A stretch of 64,000 bases of DNA from contig NZ_JACDIT010000006.1 of the NCBI RefSeq assembly GCF_013839445.1, positions 1 to 64,000 of the forward strand, given 5' to 3'. The notes beneath the pieces are model-generated. The model was not told the DNA's origin, made no database searches, and worked only from the letters and a program-made list of their open reading frames with translations. The stretch's first letter is position 1, and every line of letters begins with the position of its first letter. The stretch is from Chthonobacter albigriseus (GTDB taxonomy: Bacteria > Pseudomonadota > Alphaproteobacteria > Rhizobiales > Pleomorphomonadaceae). Of the stretch, positions 25,973-32,952 are shown piece after piece. The translations under genes were made by a program, and so were the position numbers.

Positions 25973-25999
25973 AGGTTCAGTGGCAGGTCACCCAGCCTC

Positions 26000-26233
26000 G
26001 TGTTTCGATGGAGGCAGTTGATGAGCGAAGGCGGGAAGGAAGCCGTTCGTGTCGACGACGATGTCGTCGGTGCCAACGAGGTCCGCCGGCTCGAGGAGCG
26101 CGTCCGCGACCTCGAACGCATGCTCGGCCGCAAGACCTTGGAAGTCGAGATCCTCAAGGAGGCCCTCGACCTCGCACGGGCAAAAAAAGCGATCTCGCTG
26201 TCGAGCTCTGTGCTGAGGGACGGTTCCCGATGA
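26000..26233 (+). pseudogene. Truncated IS2-group OrfA
   Basis: The frame keeps only the end of OrfA: MFRWRQLMSEGGKEAV, then the coiled-coil region EVRRLEERVRDLERMLGRKT and LEVEILKEALDLARAKKAIS. The helix-turn-helix normally found before FRWRQL is missing; it was lost at the junction with the preceding element, whose end is at 25990. Its stop overlaps the OrfB start (ATGA). Confidence 0.7.
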
Positions 26234-27072
26234 AGGCCGTCACGGACACGTTGGGCGTCTCCCGATCGAACGTCGCCGAGCGGGTGCGGCGATCGAGACC
26301 CAAGCGAGGACCACAGACCCGGGACGGCGACCTGGAACTCTGCGCCGAGATCCGCCGCCTCGTCGATGCTCGGCCGACCTATGGATATCGGCGGATCGCC
26401 GCTCTTCTCAGGCGCGAACGCGCCGCCGCCGGACTGCCAACCGTCAATGCCAAACGGGTCTATCGGCTCCTGAAGAAGCTCGGCCTACTCCTGGCCCGGC
26501 ACACCGGCCGCCGTCGCGCCCGGGAGCACGACGGCCAGGTGGCGACACTCCGATCCAATATCCGCTGGTGTTCGGATGGGCTGGAGTTCACATGCTGGAG
26601 CGGCGAGGTGGTGCGCGTCGCCTTCGTCCTCGACTGCCACGACCGGGAGATCATCGGCTGGACTGCGACAACGGCGGGTCTTTCCGGCGAGATGATCCGG
26701 GACATGATGGTGCAGAGCGTGGAGGCCCGCTTCGGGGCACCGCGCGCACCTCATCGTGTGCAATGGCTAAGCGACAACGGTTCGATCTACGCGGCTGCCA
26801 AGACCATCGACATCGCGCTCGCCCTCAATCTCGATCCCTGCTTCACTCCGGTCGAAAGCCCCGAGAGCAACGGGATGGCCGAGGCCTTCGTGAAGACGTT
26901 CAAGCGCGACTACGTCCGCGTGAGCCCAATCCCCACCGCCGCTGCCGCGATGGCGGCGATCCCAACCTGGATGGACGACTACAACGACGTCCATCCCCAC
27001 AGCCGGCTCGGATACCGCTCACCACGCGAGTTCATCAGAACCATGTCGAAGCCCGCCGAGTGTCCGGTCTGA
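26230..27072 (+). CDS. IS3-family (IS2 group) transposase OrfB
   Basis: The 280-residue DDE transposase is intact. It starts MKAVTDTLGVSRSNVAERVR, then DARPTYGYRRIAALLRRE, the HTH_21-like region. Catalytic acids are in WCSDGLEFTCW, QWLSDNGSIY and SPESNGMAEAFVKTFKRDY. ATG at 26230 overlaps the stop of the truncated OrfA. The element's left end and the OrfA DNA-binding part are gone, so the copy is probably immobile although OrfB is open. It ends the IS cluster that separates the SIR2 cassette from the satellite-like module. Confidence 0.85.
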   Translation: MKAVTDTLGVSRSNVAERVRRSRPKRGPQTRDGDLELCAEIRRLVDARPTYGYRRIAALLRRERAAAGLPTVNAKRVYRLLKKLGLLLARHTGRRRAREHDGQVATLRSNIRWCSDGLEFTCWSGEVVRVAFVLDCHDREIIGWTATTAGLSGEMIRDMMVQSVEARFGAPRAPHRVQWLSDNGSIYAAAKTIDIALALNLDPCFTPVESPESNGMAEAFVKTFKRDYVRVSPIPTAAAAMAAIPTWMDDYNDVHPHSRLGYRSPREFIRTMSKPAECPV

Positions 27073-27135
27073 CGGGGTCAACTTCACGCTCCCAATCCAG
27101 AATGGTCAAACTTTCTCGCTGAATTGTTCGGACCG

Positions 27136-27257
27136 GCTACGCTGCTCCCTGCCATATCCCGCTACATTCCCCTGCGCCTACTATGGCTTCATATCCCAGT
27201 CGTTAACCGACGCGCCGCAGCCATATGCGCTAAAGGGCAGGACGAGGTAGCATCGAG
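27136..27257 (+). repeat. Dispersed intergenic repeat A, copy 2
   Basis: GCTACGCTGCTCCC opens the block and GGACGAGGTAGCATCGAG closes it. The match to 5423-5540 is strongest at both ends and in CGCCGCAGCCA. It lies between the IS2-group transposase and the hypothetical gene at 27284-27634, at the left edge of the satellite-like module. Confidence 0.6.
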
Positions 27258-27283
27258 GCAACACTATCAGCAGAGTAACAGCT

Positions 27284-27634
27284 TCACATCCTACCAAACC
27301 GGATAGAGACATCTTCCAATTGCTTGAGAGGTACTGGAGATAAGACGAAAGTCTCGCCATTATTCTCCTGCTTCCACACGAAACCGTGCACGAAACTGTT
27401 CGATCCACTCACCAGCGGAAGCAGTCTGGGTTTCCTGCCCGATCTGAAGGTACCGTCCCAATTAACCTTCTTAGCGAGGCTTTTGGCAATCTGCAGATCG
27501 AGCCGAATTCGGTTGATTTCATTTTGTGTGAAACCAAACTGGTCCGGGCTACTGCACAGAACTTCATCAACTTCGACAAGCCGCTCCCGCCCGAAATCAA
27601 TTGGGTCCAGCTGATAACAATGCCAATCTGCCAT
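27284..27634 (-). CDS. Hypothetical protein
   Basis: The 116-residue product starts MADWHCYQLDPIDFGRERLV. ATG at 27634 is chosen because GGAGGGAGAC lies 5-14 nt upstream on the minus strand. The middle (QIAKSLAKKVNWDGTFRSGR) is basic and the end (FVHGFVWKQENNGETFVLSP) looks like beta strands. I recognise no family. It lies at the left border of the HTH/primase/integrase module and is divergent from it, in the place where satellites often carry accessory genes. The 338-bp stretch 27635-27972 to its right shows no gene; it contains a small palindrome ACGCATGCGT near 27764 and probably the divergent promoters. Confidence 0.65.
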   Translation of the reverse strand: MADWHCYQLDPIDFGRERLVEVDEVLCSSPDQFGFTQNEINRIRLDLQIAKSLAKKVNWDGTFRSGRKPRLLPLVSGSNSFVHGFVWKQENNGETFVLSPVPLKQLEDVSIRFGRM

Positions 27635-27972
27635 AATGTCTCCCTCCAAACCACGAGAAGGCTAGGTCGGCACATATAGGGGTGTCAACCCTGAACAGGC
27701 GCAACATGTGGTTCGGCGGGGCAATATGGGGCCTGGATTATATACCCCCGAATCACTTATCCTACGCATGCGTGACAGAGGTTAGCTGCGTGCAGACACC
27801 ACCGGGTGCCGGCGCTGACCTTGAGGCGGGAAAGCCGTGGGCAAACCGCCGCGCTAGGTAGACCCAATCTCGAAGGGTCCCGGCTGGATCGCATCAACGT
27901 ATCCGTACTTTACGGAGCGATGATGCACGACCAGCTCTGCAGCATCGCTCCCCGTTCAGAGGAGTGGCTGCA

Positions 27973-28167
27973 ATGTCCAGCCCGGAGAAATTCTATACCA
28001 TTAGGGAAATGGCCCAGGCGCTCGGGCTGCCGTACTGGAAAGTTCAGCGGGCAGCTAAGGCCGGCTGTTTCCCGGTCCACCAGTTTGGCAACTCTCGCCG
28101 ACTTCTGCTCATGTCTGAGGTTCTGGCCTACGCCGGTTGCGGATGCCGTTCGGGAGATGCCGAATGA
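27973..28167 (+). CDS. Small HTH protein (AlpA/excisionase-like)
   Basis: The 64-residue protein contains YTIREMAQALGLPYWKVQRA followed by GCFPVHQFGNSRRLLLMSEV, the winged-helix pattern of MerR/AlpA/Xis DNA-binding proteins. A GAGGAG site lies 9-14 nt ahead of the ATG at 27973. Its stop overlaps the start of the primase-helicase gene (ATGA), so they form an operon. In P4-like satellites such proteins control integrase expression or excision. The cysteine-rich end (CGCRSGDAE) has no known role. Confidence 0.75.
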   Translation: MSSPEKFYTIREMAQALGLPYWKVQRAAKAGCFPVHQFGNSRRLLLMSEVLAYAGCGCRSGDAE

Positions 28168-30299
28168 CACCCGAGCCGACCGCCGAAGCTGTCGAATTTC
28201 TCCGGTGCTTGGCACCGGATGAACCTGCTCACCTTGTGGCCATGCCGCCCGACAATCGCCCCGTGTGTCGCACCTTCGACCCGATCGATTTCGCAAAGGT
28301 CCGCGACTGGATCGAAGGCAAGATGGGGGCGGAGAACATCTACTATCATGTGAACGTTCTGAAGGATGGAGTTCGCGACAAAAAGGCGACCAAAGCGGAC
28401 ATTGAGCACGCCCGCTGCCTCCACGCTGATGTCGACGACCTAAACGCGTTAGATCGCATCCGTAGCTTCTCCCCTCCGCCTTCGGTGGTCGTGGCGAGTG
28501 GTGGCGGCTATCAGGCGCTTTGGCTCCTCAAGGAGCCCTCTTTCGACCTCGACCGAGTGGAACGCTGCAACAGAGCTCTTGAGCAAGCCCTCGGCGCCGA
28601 CCACTGCCACAACGTGGACCGCATTCTCCGGCTCCCGGGCACTATCAATGTGCCGAACGCGAAGAAGCGGGCGGCCGGCCGGGTAGCGGTGCCGGCGCGT
28701 GTCGTCGAAGCGAACTGGGACCTTCGGTATGACCTGGCCGACTTCAAAGAGGCGTCCCCGCCCACGGCGGCAGCCGCCACGAGTAGCGTCGAGGTCGTGC
28801 CGATCGGCCCTGAAGACCTGCCCGGAGCGCTCACCGCTTACGAGAAGGTGCTGATTGCGACCGGCGATGACCCGGTCAGGCCTCGCGGGTCGGAGAACGC
28901 GCGGTACCCGTCCCGCAGCGAGGCGGTGTTCCGGGTCGCTTGTGCACTGGCCCGAGAAGGTTGGGAGGAAGCCCGGATCGCCGGCGTCCTCATCAACCCT
29001 GTGTTCGGCATTTCGCAGTCGATTTTGGAGAAACGGAATCCAAATAGATACTCCGTGAAGCAGGCCCGGGACGCCATTGCTGCGGTTGGTGACGGCTGGC
29101 CGGACGTCGACAAGAGCATTAACCCTCGACCGACCTTCCGCAACACGCTGGTCGCCTGCCAGCGGCTCGAGATCCGGTTCGCGTTCAACCAGTTCAAAAG
29201 CCGCAAGACGCTCAGCGGCTACGAGCTGGAGGAGCACCAGGGCGAAATCAGCGACGACGCCGTGTTGGCCATCCGGGGCCTCATCCTGAAGCGTTTCGGA
29301 TTCGACCCGCGGTCCGACAACGTCCGCGACGCGGTCAATTTCCTCTGCATCGAGAACGCCTATCATCCCGTTCGGGAGGAGATCGACCGGCTGACGTGGG
29401 ACGGTGTTCCGCGGCTAGACACCTGGTTGACGACCTACCTCGGCGCCGAGGAGACGCCACTCAATCGGGCCATCGGCGCCATCCTGCTGATCGCGGCCGT
29501 GCGGCGGATCCGGAAGCCCGGCACCAAGTTCGACCAGATCGTCGTCTTGGAGGGGCCGCAAGGGTCGGGCAAATCAACCGCGGTTCGGATCCTTGCTGGA
29601 GAAGGCAACCACTCGGATCAGGAGATCATCAACCTCGACGCCAAGGCTCAGATGGAGATGATGGAGGGCGTCTGGTTCTATGAACTCGGCGAGCTCGACG
29701 GCCTCAACAAGGCTGAGGCCAATCGGATCAAAGCGTTCGCGTCCCGGACCGTCGACCGGGCCAGACCTGCTTACGGGCACTACTCCGTCGCACGCCCGCG
29801 ACAGGCTGTGTTCGTCGGCACGACGAACGAGGAGAAGTACCTCAGAGACCCGACCGGAAACCGGCGTTTCTGGCCAGTCATGACCAGCGCCATTGACCTT
29901 GAGGCGCTCGCTCGCGACCGTGATCAGTTAATCGCCGAGGCAGCCAGCCGCGAGGCGGCCGGCGAGTCCATCGTTCTCCCGACCGAGTTGTGGGCCCAAG
30001 CCACTGCGGAGCAGGCGGCCAGAACCGAAGATGACCCGTGGATGGATGCGGTCGAAAATGCCCGGCCCCAGGTGGTCGACGGGATGTTGCGCCACTTCAC
30101 GACGAACCTTCTCGCGAACATTCTCGATATCCGGCCCGACCAGCAGAATCAGGGACACACCAAGCGGCTGGCCGTCTTGATGAAAAAGCTTGGGTGGAAG
30201 CCAGTCCGTTTGCGCCAGGGCGGGCGCGTGATCCGCGGGTACGAGAAGCCGAGGCCGGACGGCTACGTCTTGCCACCGAAGACGCCAGAGTCGTTTTGA
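28164..30299 (+). CDS. Primase-helicase (RepB-like primase plus VapE-family P-loop ATPase)
   Basis: The 711-residue protein begins with an AEP-like primase region: CLHADVDDLNA (about residues 92-102), SVVVASGGGYQALWLLKEP, then HNVDRILRLPGTINVPNAKK. A linker (about 200-380) leads to a virulence-associated-E-type ATPase with Walker A EGPQGSGKSTAVRIL (about 463-477) and FYELGELDGLNKAE, then RQAVFVGTTNEEKYLRDPTG and NRRFWPV, all typical of VapE. It should prime and unwind DNA at the element's own origin, in the manner of the P4 alpha protein. Downstream lie two arrays of 9-bp repeats in opposite orientation that would suit this role. It overlaps the HTH gene by 4 bp. Confidence 0.88.
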   Translation: MTPEPTAEAVEFLRCLAPDEPAHLVAMPPDNRPVCRTFDPIDFAKVRDWIEGKMGAENIYYHVNVLKDGVRDKKATKADIEHARCLHADVDDLNALDRIRSFSPPPSVVVASGGGYQALWLLKEPSFDLDRVERCNRALEQALGADHCHNVDRILRLPGTINVPNAKKRAAGRVAVPARVVEANWDLRYDLADFKEASPPTAAAATSSVEVVPIGPEDLPGALTAYEKVLIATGDDPVRPRGSENARYPSRSEAVFRVACALAREGWEEARIAGVLINPVFGISQSILEKRNPNRYSVKQARDAIAAVGDGWPDVDKSINPRPTFRNTLVACQRLEIRFAFNQFKSRKTLSGYELEEHQGEISDDAVLAIRGLILKRFGFDPRSDNVRDAVNFLCIENAYHPVREEIDRLTWDGVPRLDTWLTTYLGAEETPLNRAIGAILLIAAVRRIRKPGTKFDQIVVLEGPQGSGKSTAVRILAGEGNHSDQEIINLDAKAQMEMMEGVWFYELGELDGLNKAEANRIKAFASRTVDRARPAYGHYSVARPRQAVFVGTTNEEKYLRDPTGNRRFWPVMTSAIDLEALARDRDQLIAEAASREAAGESIVLPTELWAQATAEQAARTEDDPWMDAVENARPQVVDGMLRHFTTNLLANILDIRPDQQNQGHTKRLAVLMKKLGWKPVRLRQGGRVIRGYEKPRPDGYVLPPKTPESF

Positions 30300-30321
30300 G
30301 AGGCCAAAGGGACCGGGTCGC

Positions 30322-30357
30322 TGTAGCGGGTGTAGCGGGTGTAGCACGTGTAGCGGG
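30322..30357 (+). repeat. Iteron array, four 9-bp direct repeats (left arm)
   Basis: Four contiguous copies of TGTAGCGGG lie at 30322, 30331, 30340 (variant TGTAGCACG) and 30349, beginning 23 nt after the primase-helicase stop codon. The reverse-complement array lies 164-173 bp further right. Arrays of short iterons next to a P4-type primase-helicase are a hallmark of its replication origin; that reading is inference. Confidence 0.7.
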
Positions 30358-30530
30358 ACCCTTATGGAGGTCCCGTGCGCGCCACCGCTGCCCCGCGCTC
30401 GGGTCAGCGTTTTCCCATCCCCACTCAGGGAGAACAGGTGTGACACGTCTACTGTGCGCTAAATCAAAAGGGGAAAGAGGGGGGTCGGCCGGCAGCCGCG
30501 GCGTGGGCACCTCCCCAGGTGTGTGCCACA

Positions 30531-30557
30531 CCCGCTACACCCGCTACACCCGCTACA
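30531..30557 (-). repeat. Iteron array, three 9-bp repeats in inverse orientation (right arm)
   Basis: CCCGCTACA, the reverse complement of the left-arm unit, is repeated three times at 30531, 30540 and 30549. A diverged fourth unit (TGTGCCACA) lies at 30522-30530. Left and right arms face each other across about 165 bp (30358-30521) that encode nothing recognisable. Confidence 0.7.
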
Positions 30558-30615
30558 GGCCGCGCCGGCAGTGGCCGCCTACCTGTCTGTCCCGCCGCTG
30601 ACTTGCGATTTCAAT

Positions 30616-30660
30616 CCTGGTCCACTTGGAGTCAGGTATTCGCAGACCCGCCTTCGTCGC
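30616..30660 (+). repeat. Dispersed intergenic repeat B, copy 2
   Basis: A 45-bp block with GGAGTCAGGTATTCG and AGACCCGCCTTCG, matching 5613-5657 at 40 of 45 positions. It lies between the iterons and the integrase gene, within 150 bp of the integrase start, so a role in integrase regulation or as a recombination site is possible but unproven. Confidence 0.6.
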
Positions 30661-30809
30661 GGCCTCTGAATAGTCGCGTCGTCCAAGGTTACACGCCAGG
30701 TTACAAGCTGCCGCTTTGGCCGGAATACCTGGCCGCGTCGCGATTAATTGTGTCGGTTACACAGCCGTGTTTTCGTCTCGTTTTGACGTTCTCGTTCAGG
30801 CTCATCGTC

Positions 30810-32042
30810 ATGGAACTCGTTATCAGCATCACCACGACCGTCCGCCGCCGGAACCTTGCTTCCGGTGAGCGCACCTACAAACAGTACTACGCTAACTACC
30901 GCGACCCAGAGTCCGGCCGCCGGATCCGCCGGGCCTTCAACACCCGCCGCGAGGCGGAGACGTACAAGGCGGAGGTGCTTCGGCGCTTCGCCGAGGGCTC
31001 GTTCGTGGACGAGCGGAGGGTGCCAACGGTCGCCTCCGCGGCAGAGCATTGGCTGGCGACCAAGGATGGCGCGGTCAAGCCGAGCACGCTGAAGAACTAC
31101 CGTGTCGTCGTCCGCGGCGCCATTGTCGGTCCGCTCCTCGTCGGGACGAAGCAGCAGCGCGCCGACTTCACCGAGAAGGGGATCACGCCGAAGGGCGCCC
31201 GGTTCTTGAAGCTCCTCGGCGACGTTCGCCTGAACGACCTCACGACGGCGCAGATCCGCCAGTGGCATAGGCTCCTGTCGATCGAGGTCGCTCCGTATAC
31301 CGCCAACCGCGCTATGTCGCACCTGAAGTCGATCCTCGCACTCGCCGAAGAGGACTTTCGGGTGCGGGCACCGTCGATGCCGACGGGCATCTCCCGCGGT
31401 CGGGGCAAGCTGAAGAAGGCGATCCTCAAGCCGGAGGACATTGCCCGGCTGATCGCCCATGCCCGGACCGATGACGAACACGGCCTCTACTACGCGTTTC
31501 CGTTCCTTGCCGGCACGCGGCCGTCCGAGCAGCTCGGCCTTCTATGGACCGACGTCGACTTCAACCGGAGCGTTATCCGGATCTGCCGCGTCCAGGAGCG
31601 GGACGGTTCGCTGACCGACATGACCAAGACGGAGGCCGGCACGCGCGAGATCCCGATGAGCCCGCTGCTTCGCGCGATGCTGCTCGACTGGCGCGACCGG
31701 TGCCCGCGGAAGGGCAAGACGCTGCATCGGGTGTTTCCCGGACCTGGGCGCCTGCAGCCTTGGCCGAAGCCGCGGATCGGCGGCGGTGGGGTGCTGCTCT
31801 ACCAGAACTTCCGTCGGCGGTACTGGGAGCCCGTGTTCAAGGCTCTCCGGCTTCCCTACGTGACGCCGCACTCGGCCCGACACTCGTTCATCTCCACACT
31901 GCAGGCCCAGGGCGTCGAGGTCGGCCTCGTCGCGCAGATCGCTGGCCACGCCAATCCGACCGTCACGCTCGGCCATTACACGCAAGCCGTTCGCGGCGGC
32001 GAGAGCGCAATAGCGAATCTCGATGAGGCATACGCGCTGTGA
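30810..32042 (+). CDS. Tyrosine-type site-specific integrase
   Basis: The 410-residue protein has an N-terminal arm-binding-like region (RRRNLASGERTYKQYYANYR), a SAM-like core-binding segment (TVASAAEHWLATKDGAVKPS) and a catalytic domain. The catalytic residues are Arg in LAGTRPSEQLGLLW, His-x-x-Arg in TPHSARHSFIST, His in IAGHANPTVTLGHY and the nucleophile Tyr in GHYTQAV. A long upstream open frame reaches 30519, but it runs through the iterons and repeat B, so ATG at 30810 is chosen. It should integrate either the whole tRNA-Gly island or the smaller satellite around it. Its position near the middle of the island is unusual. Confidence 0.9.
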   Translation: MELVISITTTVRRRNLASGERTYKQYYANYRDPESGRRIRRAFNTRREAETYKAEVLRRFAEGSFVDERRVPTVASAAEHWLATKDGAVKPSTLKNYRVVVRGAIVGPLLVGTKQQRADFTEKGITPKGARFLKLLGDVRLNDLTTAQIRQWHRLLSIEVAPYTANRAMSHLKSILALAEEDFRVRAPSMPTGISRGRGKLKKAILKPEDIARLIAHARTDDEHGLYYAFPFLAGTRPSEQLGLLWTDVDFNRSVIRICRVQERDGSLTDMTKTEAGTREIPMSPLLRAMLLDWRDRCPRKGKTLHRVFPGPGRLQPWPKPRIGGGGVLLYQNFRRRYWEPVFKALRLPYVTPHSARHSFISTLQAQGVEVGLVAQIAGHANPTVTLGHYTQAVRGGESAIANLDEAYAL

Positions 32043-32151
32043 CGGCTGCAATCGGCAGCGGCAGCCAATCGCCGGCTGCGATCCCCGCATAATTGTGGGC
32101 GATATCGGGCCCGTGTTTTCCTGGATTGTAGAAATTCGGGAGATCCGAGCC

Positions 32152-32337
32152 ATGTCGAAGTACCGCGTCGAAGACCTGGAGACCGGCGATGTCCAGACCC
32201 TCACCCTCGAAGACGCTGAGGCGCTGACGGAGATCGACCGTCACGAGATCGAGTGGGCCATTGAGGAGTGCGGGACCTGCGAGACCGACCGGTTCGCCAT
32301 CACCGCCTACGAGGCCGCGGCCCAGTCCGCCGCATGA
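32152..32337 (+). CDS. Small acidic hypothetical protein
   Basis: The 61-residue protein MSKYRVEDLETGDVQTLTLE continues with DAEALTEIDRHEIEWAIEEC and ends in CETDRFAITAYEAAAQ. It is strongly acidic and looks helical. A GGGAGATCC site precedes the ATG at 32152. It lies 109 bp after the integrase on the same strand. Such small acidic proteins in mobile elements can be excision cofactors or anti-defence DNA mimics; nothing here proves either. Confidence 0.55.
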   Translation: MSKYRVEDLETGDVQTLTLEDAEALTEIDRHEIEWAIEECGTCETDRFAITAYEAAAQSAA

Positions 32338-32952
32338 GCCAGGGAGCGGCCACGGGACGGGCGCTCCTGCCGCCCGCTACCGGCGTACCGCCCGCCTGCT
32401 CACGGCCGCCGGCGTAGCACTCCTGGCCTCAGGCGTAGCGACGTACGTCAGGGGCGCCGGGAGCGGGCTGTCGGGGGTCCTTCTCCGTGCGGGGGCGATG
32501 CCTCGCATCCTCCCCCATGTGCGATGTTGCAACCACTGTCAGAGGGACCCGGAAGACACGACGGAAATGTCCGGGGTAAACAGTCAGATCTCCCTCGCTC
32601 CGGAAGCGGATGCTCTGCTTAAGATGCACCAAATATCCTACAGCCGGGTAGCTTCAGCCGCCGCATCTCAGGGGCACCAACCCATCGTACGGGCGTTACT
32701 CTGGGCTTCTCCCGTCCAGGCAAGCCGACGGAGTGTTCCGCCTTCCGGTAGCTTTCCGTCACTGGCATGCACTCGTCTCCTACTACAGAACGAACGCCTC
32801 CGGGGAATTCGTGGATCTCAATGCCGTCATCGGCTCCGCTCCTCTCAGCCGGTATTTTTCATACTGGGAATTTAAACTCGAATGCACCAGTTTCCCCGGG
32901 AATAGGCCAAGCCTAAGAGAGCGTGCTCCTTTCACGGTGCCAAGCTCCTGTT
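32338..32952. other. Intergenic region without a recognised gene
   Basis: About 615 bp between the small acidic gene and the phospholipase-like gene, whose 3' end faces it. Short open frames exist, but none has a good ribosome site or recognisable protein. The left third is very GC-rich with GCCGCCGGCGTAG-like stretches; the right part is of average composition. No copy of the 100-bp tRNA-Gly repeat is present here, which argues against a simple satellite border at this point. Confidence 0.5.

Larger units (their letters stand above)
24700..25990 (+). mobile_element. IS3-family element (IS407-like) with 13-bp inverted ends
   Basis: The ends TGACCTGCCACTG (24700-24712) and CAGTGGCAGGTCA (25978-25990) are perfect inverted repeats, giving a 1,291-bp element of normal IS3-family size. 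It holds overlapping orfA and orfB with an A7 run (25017-25023) at the junction, the usual site of programmed frameshifting. No target duplication is visible (GGAT on the left, CCCA on the right), and two different IS fragments flank it, so the DNA around it has been rearranged. Both ORFs are damaged. Confidence 0.82.

Noticed and set aside
30322-30557. Possible CRISPR array
   Set aside because: Units are only 9 bp, contiguous without spacers and arranged as two opposed arrays; no cas genes apart from a distant Cas2-like protein.
30519-30809. Longer N-terminus for the integrase
   Set aside because: The extension translates the iterons (repeated ATP residues) and repeat B; the ATG at 30810 fits family starts.
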